From: JAKAIY01 sp963809385
GTDB taxonomy: Bacteria; Chloroflexota; Ktedonobacteria; Ktedonobacterales; JADMIN01
Direction: 5' to 3'
Assembly (NCBI GenBank): GCA_963809385.1
Contig: CAWEJL010000014.1
Location: 39,139-103,138 of the forward strand
DNA length: 64,000 bases
Position numbers and translations under genes: made by a program. Under the pieces are notes generated by a model. The model saw only the letters and a program-made list of their open reading frames with translations, was not told the DNA's origin and did no database searches. This document shows positions 17,917-25,062 of the stretch, one piece after another (the first letter of the stretch is position 1; every line of letters starts with the position of its first letter).

Positions 17917-19096
17917 GGCGCAGCGCGCGCTCAGTCGCGGCGGTCAGCAGCCGTCGCGCGTCGCGCATGCTCTCCGCCAGCGTCAGTGGCCCGTCCGCCA
18001 GCGGCATAGCCACATCCACGCCCAGCGCAGCCAGCGCCGCGCCATCCAGCGCGACAGCTCCCGCCAGCGCCACCACGCGCGCGCCCGCCGCCAGCGCCAC
18101 CTCAGCGACCGCGCCTACCACCTTGCCATACGCTGTCTGCTCATCGAGCCGACCCTCGGCGGTGATAACCAGCGCCGCCCCGCGCAGCGCCTCCACCATG
18201 CCCAGCGTCTCCATGACCAGCCACGCGCCCGGCGTCAGCCGCGCGGAGGTAAAGGCCAGCAGCCCGGCGCCGAGGCCACCAGCGGCCCCCGCGCCCGGCG
18301 TCTCCGCCACCGCCCGCCCCAGGTCGCGCTGGCTGATCGCCGCGTAGCGCGCCAACGCGGCGTCCAGTTCCGCGACCTGCGCAGGCGTCGCGCCCTTCTG
18401 TGGCCCGTAGACCGCCGATGCCCCTTCCGGCCCGCAGAGGGGATTGCGCACATCACAGGCCGCCGTGATGCGTGTCCGCGTCAGACGTGGGTCCAGTCCT
18501 TTGATGTTGATGCGGTCGAGCCGCGCCAGCGCCGCGCCGCCCTGCTCCAGGTCAGCGCCGTTCGTGTCCAGCAGCCGCGCGCCCAGCGCCTGCGCCATGC
18601 CCGCGCCACCATCGTTCGTCGCGCTGCCGCCCAGGCCCAGGATGATCTCGTCGCAACCCGCGTCCAGCGCGCGCAGGATCAACTCGCCCACCCCGCGCGT
18701 CGTCGCTCGCGCCGGGTCACGCCGCTCCAGCGGGACGAGCGGCAGCCCTGCCGCCGCCGCCATCTCGATCACCGCGACCGGCCCGCCCGCTGCCCCATCC
18801 TTGTCAGTGAACCGGCGCGGTCCCAGCATCCCCCATTCGGTCTGAATCCGTTCACCCAGCGGGCCGGTAACCTCAGCCGCTAGCAACCGCCCGCCAGTCG
18901 CCTCGACCAGCGCATGTGTCAAGCCTTCGCCGCCATCCGCGAGCGGGATGACGGCGATATTCGCGCCTGGCGCCACGCGGCGCGCGCCTTCAGCGATCGC
19001 CGCGCCCACCGCGACGGCGTCGAGGCTGCCCTTCAGGGCTTGCGGCGCGATGACGATCTTCAGCCCGTCCAGCGCATTCGCGTTCACCATAGCCAA
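17843..19096 (-). CDS. glxK: Glycerate kinase
   Basis: Phosphorylates D-glycerate (GlxK/GarK family, giving 2-phosphoglycerate in characterised members) to feed glyoxylate or glycerate carbon into glycolysis. The 417-residue sequence has the family's start KIVIAPQALKGSLDAVAVG, the block IPLADGGEGL, EIILGLGGSATNDGGAGMAQ, and TPGAGAAGGLGAGLLAF. The C-terminal ITAEGRLDEQTAYGKVV and VALAGAV complete the fold. Length is slightly above the usual 380. The last 25 residues are charged and lie in the overlap with the histidine kinase gene. It is the third gene of a minus-strand set after a glutaredoxin-like and an unknown gene. The symbol is family-level and the exact regiospecificity is not proven here. 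Confidence 0.88.
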   Translation of the reverse strand: MAMVNANALDGLKIVIAPQALKGSLDAVAVGAAIAEGARRVAPGANIAVIPLADGGEGLTHALVEATGGRLLAAEVTGPLGERIQTEWGMLGPRRFTDKDGAAGGPVAVIEMAAAAGLPLVPLERRDPARATTRGVGELILRALDAGCDEIILGLGGSATNDGGAGMAQALGARLLDTNGADLEQGGAALARLDRINIKGLDPRLTRTRITAACDVRNPLCGPEGASAVYGPQKGATPAQVAELDAALARYAAISQRDLGRAVAETPGAGAAGGLGAGLLAFTSARLTPGAWLVMETLGMVEALRGAALVITAEGRLDEQTAYGKVVGAVAEVALAAGARVVALAGAVALDGAALAALGVDVAMPLADGPLTLAESMRDARRLLTAATERALRLIRLGASLARRDPEPPGEAVERPG

Positions 19097-19131
19097 ATAC
19101 GCCTATCCCCGCCGCGCGGAAAATGGAGTCC

Positions 19132-19482
19132 TCAGCCGGCGTGTGGCTCGCGGCGGGGCCAAACGACCCCATCCACATCCTTGAGCGCCGTCAGCGCCAC
19201 ATCGTAACCAGCCATCTGCCCGGCGTAGGTGTTGATCTCCGGGCCACTCTGGCGCTCTTTCCAGGCCGTCAGACTCTTCTCCCGGTCGGAAACCACCTGC
19301 GTCCATATCTCGAAGTCACTCAGCTGCGCGCCCTGCTCCACGAGCAGGCTTGCCACGCCGCTCAACGCTTGCGCCTGACCCTGCCATTTCAGCCGGTCAT
19401 CGCGCGTATCCGCGTACTGCGCCTCGGATTGCGCCCGCCGCGCCCACGCGCGCAGCCGCTCTACCGTCTGCTCCCGATTCAT
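19132..19482 (-). CDS. Hypothetical protein
   Basis: 116 residues, not recognised. The N-terminal two-thirds is helical and charged (VERLRAWARRAQSEAQYA, then QAQALSGVASLLVEQGAQL). The C-terminal part has Trp-rich turns (EIWTQVV, LTAWKERQSG, GVVWPRREP). It has no signal peptide or membrane helix. It lies 35 bp upstream of the glycerate kinase start on the same strand and behind a glutaredoxin-like gene, with an AAGGT ribosome-binding site. It is probably a soluble small protein co-transcribed with them. Confidence 0.55.
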   Translation of the reverse strand: MNREQTVERLRAWARRAQSEAQYADTRDDRLKWQGQAQALSGVASLLVEQGAQLSDFEIWTQVVSDREKSLTAWKERQSGPEINTYAGQMAGYDVALTALKDVDGVVWPRREPHAG

Positions 19483-19554
19483 CGCCTGCTATACCTTCTT
19501 CCGCATTCGCGGTATACTGCGTCGTGTAGACAAGAGTCTTCCAGATTCACGCCC

Positions 19555-19806
19555 TCAGGGGAGAGAACGCAGCAGTTCCCACACAGCGCTGGCCTCGATC
19601 CGCCCTTCGAGCCGCTCGACGCCATCCACCGCGATAACGGGGATGCGATAGCGGTAGCGCTCGAATAGCTCGTCATCGCGCCGGATATCCATCTCGCGCA
19701 GGTCGAGTTCATGGTCGAAGTCCGCGAGGGCGTCTTCCAGGTACGCGCGCGCCTCATCGCAGAGGTGGCACCCCGCTTTCGCGTACAACATCACCACGTG
19801 TGACAC
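19555..19806 (-). CDS. Glutaredoxin-like (DUF836) thioredoxin-fold protein
   Basis: 83 residues. The pattern VVMLYAKAGCHLCDEARAYL has the CxxC active site CHLC at residues 14-17, followed by YRIPVIAVDGVERLEGRIE with the cis-Pro. This matches the small glutaredoxin-like DUF836 family. It is likely a cytoplasmic thiol reductase or redox partner; the substrate is unknown. The GTG start at 19806 has GAGGTC nine bases upstream. It heads the minus-strand set with the unknown gene and glxK. Confidence 0.85.
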   Translation of the reverse strand: MSHVVMLYAKAGCHLCDEARAYLEDALADFDHELDLREMDIRRDDELFERYRYRIPVIAVDGVERLEGRIEASAVWELLRSLP

Positions 19807-20077
19807 GGCGTGAAGACCTCGCTAGGGGGCCGGCGACTGGCCGCGCCCGGAGCTACGCGCCCCGCAACGCGGAGCGTTCTCAATAGCGATCTTAGCATAC
19901 GCCGGGCGTGAGGGCAACGCGAGCGACTCCGCGGCGCCGCTGGAGCGAGCGTCAGAAAGAATAGTGTGAGCGACGACGTAGTAAGAGACACAACACGGGG
20001 TGGCGGCGGCTCGTAGACTGGTAGAAGGTGGATGCGCGCGCCAGGCGCGGTTCCCGCGTCCGCCGGGAGGTGACCAC

Positions 20078-20524
20078 ATGACTGACAGAACTGAGCGACA
20101 GAAGCGCGACGAGGCCACCGAAGCGCGCGATCAGCTCACAGGGGCGTCCGATACGTCGCCCACTGTTGAGCAAGCCGCTGAGCGGGAGGCCATCGCGCCT
20201 GAAGAGCGCGAGAACGAGGCGGCTCCGGCGCCTGCGCGCGCCGCCAAGCCCCGCCGCGCCACCCGCAAAAACGCCGCGGGCAAACCGTCCCGCGCCGCCA
20301 AGCCATCCACGGTAAACCCGGAGACTGCGCTCGCCACTGAGGCCGCCCAGCGCGCGGTCGCGGTTATCGAGCTTGAGTCCCAGGGCTTCTCAGAAGACGA
20401 GGCCCTGCGTTTGATTGACATCTCGAAGCGAATGGAAAGTTCAAGCGAGGCGCGCGAAGCGCGCCGCCTCCGCTTCACGCGCTGGCTCGTCGAACAGGGC
20501 ATCCTGGACGAGTTCTCCGCCTGA
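20078..20524 (+). CDS. Hypothetical protein with a disordered N terminus and a helical C terminus
   Basis: 148 residues. The first 90 are low-complexity, Ala/Glu/Lys/Pro-rich and probably disordered (RATRKNAAGKPSRAAKPS). The last 60 are helical and more constrained: QRAVAVIELESQGFSEDEAL, then LIDISKRMESS and RWLVEQGILDEFS. The end resembles a short UBA-like three-helix unit, but I cannot assign it. GGGAGGTGACCAC in front of the ATG at 20078 fixes the start. It is a single-gene unit with a strong bidirectional hairpin 100 bp downstream. Confidence 0.6.
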   Translation: MTDRTERQKRDEATEARDQLTGASDTSPTVEQAAEREAIAPEERENEAAPAPARAAKPRRATRKNAAGKPSRAAKPSTVNPETALATEAAQRAVAVIELESQGFSEDEALRLIDISKRMESSSEAREARRLRFTRWLVEQGILDEFSA

Positions 20525-20623
20525 TCGTCTGACGGTTAGATCGCTGCTATCATCGAGCGTCCCTGGGTGAAACAGCCAGCGTTCGCTCGCCATCATTCGC
20601 CAAGCCTATCACAGCGCTAAATC

Positions 20624-20664
20624 AAAAGGGAACGCATCCCGTTTCATGGGAAGCGTTCCCTTTT
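20624..20664. terminator. Bidirectional intrinsic terminator
   Basis: AAAAGGGAACGC (20624-20635) pairs with GCGTTCCCTTTT (20653-20664), with TCCC/GGGA extending the stem inside. It has T-runs on both outer sides, the classical form, and lies between convergent genes ending at 20524 and 20717. It is the best intrinsic terminator in the window. Confidence 0.85.
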
Positions 20665-20716
20665 GCGTGCGCCTGCGGTTACGTGATCGAGCGGGTCCGC
20701 GCTGGTTGGACTTCCG

Positions 20717-20956
20717 CTACATTCCCTGCCGCACGCGCGCCATCCGGGCCTCCGCCCGCTGCACTGCCGACGCTGGCGCGCCGACTGGCTGCGCTTTGCC
20801 GATATAGCCGGAGCGCAGCTTTGTCCCCTCGCGCCAGTACGCATACCAGTAAGGCCCGTGTCCTGGGCCGCGCTTGCAGGTGCCGCATGTCGGCTTGCCA
20901 CACTTGCGGAACTGCAGTTGATAGGTGATGTGCAAGTCTTTCGGTAGATTCGCCAT
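20717..20956 (-). CDS. Small Cys-rich protein (DUF6788-like)
   Basis: 79 residues. The core FRKCGKPTCGTCKRGPGHGP, then YWYAYWREGTKLRSGYIGK, has three Cys and a conserved aromatic run typical of small proteins annotated as DUF6788 in Ktedonobacteria. The Cys cluster (C-x4-C-x2-C) plus His could hold zinc. The function is unknown. It ends 53 bp from the bidirectional terminator, which serves it on the minus strand. Confidence 0.65.
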   Translation of the reverse strand: MANLPKDLHITYQLQFRKCGKPTCGTCKRGPGHGPYWYAYWREGTKLRSGYIGKAQPVGAPASAVQRAEARMARVRQGM

Positions 20957-21364
20957 GTGACGCCGTATCCCCTCGCTTCATTCCAACCGCGTCGGCTCCG
21001 GCTGCCTGGCCGGCTCTGGCGCACATTTGCCCGCTCAACACAGGGCGCTGTTGTCCCTATAGACGAACAGGCGGTGTTTGATTTGTCACCCTGGGACTTT
21101 CTGGCGCGATGGTCGCTTGGTGGGGGGTGCGACCCCAGTCACGCGCCGCCATGAAAGCCAAAACGAGGGGGCCGCGTCGCTCGCCGCGCGCCAGCCCAAA
21201 AGTCCGACGTGGCGCCGCTACGTCCCCATCTCCACTCGCGATCTTTCTTCGCGCGCGCAGCGGCGCCGCATGCTACAATGGCGAAGCGAAGTCTCCGCCG
21301 CGACGGCGAGCGGAACGAATTGACGCGATCTGGCGTTCAGCGTGTATGCGCATGAGGGAGTGAG
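20957..21364. other. 408-bp intergenic region between divergent genes
   Basis: I see no gene that I can support. It should contain the promoters of the small Cys-rich gene (minus) and of the TPR gene (plus). An extended -10 box, TGCTACAAT, lies at 21271-21279, 86 bp before the TPR gene. Confidence 0.5.
21271..21279 (+). promoter_or_regulatory. Extended -10 element of the TPR gene
   Basis: TGCTACAAT is a TGn-extended -10 with five of six hexamer matches. No good -35 is seen at the usual distance. It lies 86 bp upstream of the ATG at 21365. Confidence 0.4.
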
Positions 21365-22621
21365 ATGGAGCGGGAGTTTGAGCGGGAGCTCGTCACGGAG
21401 TACCTCCTCATCTCGCGCTATAGCGAGCCGCCCACCGACGCGACCGTGACCCAGGCGCTGTCATCCGCTGGGCTGGGCGTCGCAGTGTACACGCCCGCGC
21501 CCCCGCGCGATCCCAGCGCGACACCGGGCCGTCGCGCCAGGGTGGGAACCTACACCATCCGCTCTGACGCAGGCGCTGGCCAGGCGAAGATCATCGTCGC
21601 CCGCTACGAAAGCCCCGCCCTTGACGGTATGGGAGAAACCGCCTTCAACCAGCTCACGCGGCGCCTTGGCGCGAATGACACGCAGACACTGCGCGTCGGC
21701 ACGCTGGCGCTCGACACCCGCTTCACCGGCCCCTTCGCCGCCCCGATCGAGACACAGCGCTGGGCGCTCGGCGTCCTGCGAACGCTCGTCAGTCTGACCG
21801 AAGGCGCCGTGGTAGACCCGCAGGCCCAGACCTCATGGGGCGCGTCGCTGCTCGCCGCCGCGCTCACGAGCGGCCCGCGCGCGCATCTCACCATCCACAA
21901 CGAAGCCTGGGGCGCAGACCGCCGCTGGCTGCACACCCACGGTCTGCTCAAATTCGGCAGGCCGGAGCTCGACCTCGCCGACATCCCTGTGGCGCTGGAG
22001 CCTGAAGCGCAGGCGCTGCTACTCGACGTGGCGGATAACCTGGCGCAGGGCGAGCAGCTGAGCGCCGGGCAGGAGATCACCCTCGATGAGCTGGGCGCGC
22101 TGGTCGCCCTCCCTGCCTCGCCCGACCTCGATCATCAGGCGGCGTGGGGACGGTTGCGACTCTGCGATGTCCCCACGCCGCCGCAACGACAGAGCGCAAG
22201 CGCGCGACTGCTCCTGGCGCGCATGGCGGTGGCCGAGGCCGAGCGCCTGCGGGAGAAGGGCGACCTCGCGGGGGCGCTCGACGTAATCGAGCGCGCGCTG
22301 GCCGCCGACAGCGACGACAGCGAGGCGCTGGCGCTCAAGGCCCATATCCTGCTCGATGGCGGCCACTCACACGAAGCGCTGGAGCTGGGCGAGCTGATGG
22401 AACTGCGCAGGCCGGGAGAATATCGCGGCCCGCTCGTCATCGGGCTAGCGCTGATCGCCATCGGACGCTACCGCGAAGCGCTCCACGCGCTCGACCGCGC
22501 AATCGAGCGCGAGCCGGAGGCCGCCCAGGCCTACAGCGCGCGCGGTGAGGTCTACGCCCGCCTCGGCGATCAGCGTCTTGCCGCCGTTGACCGCGCCCGC
22601 GCCGTCTACCTTGGCGGCTAA
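21365..22621 (+). CDS. TPR-containing protein of unknown function
   Basis: 418 residues. The first 280 form a globular region that I do not recognise (starts MEREFERELVTEYLLISRY; later HLTIHNEAWGADRRWLHTHG). Residues about 285-415 are three to four tetratricopeptide repeats: AEAERLREKGDLAGALDVIE, DDSEALALKAHILLDGGHSH, GLALIAIGRYREALHALDRA, AAQAYSARGEVYARLGDQRL. These would bind a protein partner. There is no signal peptide or membrane span. It is 210 bp upstream of rplU, which has its own promoter. Confidence 0.6.
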   Translation: MEREFERELVTEYLLISRYSEPPTDATVTQALSSAGLGVAVYTPAPPRDPSATPGRRARVGTYTIRSDAGAGQAKIIVARYESPALDGMGETAFNQLTRRLGANDTQTLRVGTLALDTRFTGPFAAPIETQRWALGVLRTLVSLTEGAVVDPQAQTSWGASLLAAALTSGPRAHLTIHNEAWGADRRWLHTHGLLKFGRPELDLADIPVALEPEAQALLLDVADNLAQGEQLSAGQEITLDELGALVALPASPDLDHQAAWGRLRLCDVPTPPQRQSASARLLLARMAVAEAERLREKGDLAGALDVIERALAADSDDSEALALKAHILLDGGHSHEALELGELMELRRPGEYRGPLVIGLALIAIGRYREALHALDRAIEREPEAAQAYSARGEVYARLGDQRLAAVDRARAVYLGG

Positions 22622-22657
22622 GGCCTCCGCGTCCGACGCCAGCTGGCGATACCGCGC

Positions 22658-22686
22658 TTGACATGCCGCCTGGTCAGCGTTACAAT
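22658..22686 (+). promoter_or_regulatory. Strong housekeeping promoter of rplU-rpmA
   Basis: TTGACA at 22658-22663, a 17-bp spacer, TACAAT at 22681-22686: a near-consensus sigma-70 type promoter, the best in the window. It leaves an untranslated leader of about 140 nt before rplU, long enough for autogenous control by L21. Confidence 0.8.
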
Positions 22687-22831
22687 CATAAGGCTGTGTT
22701 CTAAAACAGACGGTTTGTGCGCCCCATCTACCTCATCGCGTTCCATCGCGCCGCGCCACCCACAATTGTCGTGCGGCGCCCGGCGCTGGCGGCGAGCGAG
22801 CGGCGCATGCTCGCAGGAGACATATCATATC

Positions 22832-23347
22832 ATGTACGCAGTGATCGAAACGGGGGGCAAGCAGTACCGCGTCAGCCCCGGCCAGACCGTCGAGGTGGAG
22901 CTGCTGCCGTCCGAGCCGGGGGCCACGGTCACGCTTGAGCGCGTGCTGATGGTCTCGACGGATGACAAAACACTCGTCGGCCAGCCTGTCGTGCCCGGCG
23001 GCGCCGTCGTCGCCACCGTCATTGGCGAGGGACGCGGCAAGAAAGTCATCGTCTTCAAGTACAAGTCCAAGAAGCGCTACCGCCGCACCACCGGCCACCG
23101 CCAGGACTACACCTACCTCACCGTCACCGACATCCAGGCTGACGGCGCGAGCGTCGTCTCCGACGACGAGCGCCATCGCTACGAGCGTCAGGCCGAGCGC
23201 GCCGTGAACCGCTACGAGCGCAAGCTCATCGCGGCCTTCGAGGCGATCATTGGCCCAATCGCCTCTGAGCTTGGCGTCGCGCCCGAAGACGTGGATATTG
23301 TGGACATCGAGGACGAAGAGGCCGCAGGCGAGGGCGACGACAAGTAG
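22832..23347 (+). CDS. rplU: 50S ribosomal protein L21 with acidic C-terminal extension
   Basis: L21 binds 23S rRNA near domains I and VI. Residues 1-103 match the family: MYAVIETGGKQYRVSPGQ, VVATVIGEGRGKKVIVFKYK, KKRYRRTTGHRQDYTYL. Residues 104-171 are an extra charged tail with a basic helix (RYERQAERAVNRYERK) and then an acidic end (VDIVDIEDEEAAGEG). The usual length is about 103, so 40 percent of this protein is extension. The ATG at 22832 starts at the canonical residue; the frame open to 22658 contains the promoter. AGGAGA is 12 bases upstream. rpmA follows after 116 bp, as in nearly all bacteria. Confidence 0.93.
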   Translation: MYAVIETGGKQYRVSPGQTVEVELLPSEPGATVTLERVLMVSTDDKTLVGQPVVPGGAVVATVIGEGRGKKVIVFKYKSKKRYRRTTGHRQDYTYLTVTDIQADGASVVSDDERHRYERQAERAVNRYERKLIAAFEAIIGPIASELGVAPEDVDIVDIEDEEAAGEGDDK

Positions 23348-23463
23348 CGCGCCTGTGACCGCGTCCAGCGCGCGCCTCGTCTAACATGTTGAAAAGCTGA
23401 TGCGCGTGAACGCGCGCTTGATGAGCGCCGCGAGGCGCGCCTGAGAAAAGGGCGAACACTACA

Positions 23464-23757
23464 ATGGCTCATAAAAAGGGCGTTGGCAGCTCGCGTAATG
23501 GACGCGACAGCAAGCCCAAGATGCTCGGCGTCAAGCGCTACGATGGCCAGCTCGTGCGTGCCGGGACAATCATCGTCCGCCAGCGCGGCACGCAATTCAA
23601 CCCCGGCATCAACGTCGGCATTGGCCGCGACTATACCCTCTTCGCGAAGGTGGATGGCACAGTCAAGTTCGAGTGGGATAGCCGCACCAAAAAGCGTGTG
23701 ACCATCCGCCCAATCGAAGCCGCCGCCATCGCGGAACCCGTCGCGGCGACGGCCTGA
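23464..23757 (+). CDS. rpmA: 50S ribosomal protein L27
   Basis: L27 reaches towards the peptidyl-transferase centre. The 97-residue product starts MAHKKGVGSSRNGRDSKPK, so the functional N-terminal tail is uncleaved, unlike the Firmicutes form. RYDGQLVRAGTIIVRQRGTQ, NPGINVGIGRDYTLFAKVDG and KKRVTIRP follow, all family-typical. The last ten residues are Ala-rich. It is followed by a strong stem-loop at 23782. Confidence 0.96.
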   Translation: MAHKKGVGSSRNGRDSKPKMLGVKRYDGQLVRAGTIIVRQRGTQFNPGINVGIGRDYTLFAKVDGTVKFEWDSRTKKRVTIRPIEAAAIAEPVAATA

Positions 23758-23781
23758 TTCGCCGCCATCACGCTCACGTCA

Positions 23782-23819
23782 CAGGGGGTGGACGCCACAC
23801 CAGGCTGCCACCCCCTGTT
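23782..23819 (+). terminator. Terminator of rplU-rpmA
   Basis: ACAGGGGGTGG (23782-23792) pairs with CCACCCCCTGT (23809-23819), an 11-bp perfect stem, 25 bp after the rpmA stop, followed by TGTGCT. The rest of the 336-bp gap up to 24093 holds only the next promoter. Confidence 0.7.
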
Positions 23820-23948
23820 GTGCTACAACACACGAACATGCAATGCGGGACAAACCCGTACGGCGCCCATTCTGGCGTGCCCCCAACTCACCCTCGCTCC
23901 ACGTCGTACTATGTGTGCGAGAGGTCTTGTAGGGCATCGCCCGCCGCG

Positions 23949-23977
23949 TTGCGAGCGTGGGCGGCGCGTGATATAGT
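23949..23977 (+). promoter_or_regulatory. Promoter of the phosphosignalling island
   Basis: TTGCGA at 23949-23954, a 17-bp spacer, TATAGT at 23972-23977, with a TGa extension just before the -10. It lies 116 bp upstream of the first PP2C gene. Confidence 0.65.
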
Positions 23978-24093
23978 TCCGCTGCGCACTGGCGCGCCAC
24001 GCTCCCACATCATCTGGCCTCGGAGTCACACGATGGAGCGCGCCTCACCGGCGTCAACAACCTGATTTCCAGGCACGAGAGGTAGGGTTCCGC

Positions 24094-25050
24094 ATGCCGC
24101 TGCGCCTGTTGGCAGCCGGAAAGACCGATGTCGGTCTTCAGCGCGAGCAAAACGAAGACGCATTCCATACGCAGGTCCTGGACGGATCACCGTCCAGCGG
24201 CGTCTTCATCGTTTCCGATGGCATGGGCGGTTACCACGCCGGCGAGATCGCCAGTCAGATCGCCGTCGAGACCATCAGCGGTGAGCTCGCCTCCCTCCTC
24301 GACCCCAACGTACCGCCTCCCACAGTCAAGCTCACCAAGGGACGCGGTGGACGCAAGCGCACGAAGAGCGGCAAGAAGGACGCCGTGCGCGCCGAATCCG
24401 CCACTATTGAGACGGGGGCTGAAACCACCACGGAGACGGCAGCCGAGAATGACGGCGGCGCTGAGGTCGCAGAAGCCGCTGAGACACAGCAGCTTTTCGA
24501 GACCGTCGCCCTGGAGCACTACGCGGGCAAGCTCAACGAGGCGGTCAAGAACGGTAACGCCGCCATCGTGGACTACGGCGACGCCCACCGCGAGGCGCGT
24601 GGCCTCGGCGCCACCGTCACCGCCGCGCTCATCGTCGAGGGTCAGGCCTTCATCGCCAACGTCGGTGACAGCCGCACCTACCTCGTGCGTGATGGGAAGA
24701 TCGAGCGTGTCACCCGCGACCACTCGCTCGTCGAGCGTCTCGTCGAGATGGAACAGATTACCCCCGACGAGGTCTACGAGCACCCCAGCCGCAACCTCAT
24801 CTACCGCTCGCTCGGCGCTGGCCACTCCGATGTGGATGTGGACATCTTTATCGAGCGCCTCCAGCCGGGCGATGTGCTGCTACTCTGCTGCGATGGCCTG
24901 TGGGAGATGATCCGCGATCCTGAGCTTCTGCGTATCATCACCGAAACTGAGGATGTCGAGCAGGCCTGTGAGCGCCTGATCGCCACCGCTAACGCCAATG
25001 GTGGCGAGGACAATATCACCGCCGTCCTCGTGCGCTGTGTAGAGGCGTAG
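24094..25050 (+). CDS. PP2C-type Ser/Thr protein phosphatase
   Basis: A cytoplasmic metal-dependent phosphatase that removes phosphate from Ser/Thr, here most likely from targets of the adjacent kinase. Metal-binding and catalytic motifs: QREQNEDAF (D22), IVSDGMGGYHAGE (D42), FIANVGDSRTYLVRDG, TRDHSLVERL, LLLCCDGLWEM and NGGEDNITAVLV. Residues about 76-133 are an insert that PP2Cs normally lack: first strongly basic (KGRGGRKRTKSGKK), then Thr/Glu-rich and acidic. No membrane segment. 318 residues. GAGAGGTAGGG precedes the ATG. The kinase gene starts 12 bp after its stop, so the two are coupled. Confidence 0.92.
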   Translation: MPLRLLAAGKTDVGLQREQNEDAFHTQVLDGSPSSGVFIVSDGMGGYHAGEIASQIAVETISGELASLLDPNVPPPTVKLTKGRGGRKRTKSGKKDAVRAESATIETGAETTTETAAENDGGAEVAEAAETQQLFETVALEHYAGKLNEAVKNGNAAIVDYGDAHREARGLGATVTAALIVEGQAFIANVGDSRTYLVRDGKIERVTRDHSLVERLVEMEQITPDEVYEHPSRNLIYRSLGAGHSDVDVDIFIERLQPGDVLLLCCDGLWEMIRDPELLRIITETEDVEQACERLIATANANGGEDNITAVLVRCVEA

Positions 25051-25062
25051 GAACGGCGACAC

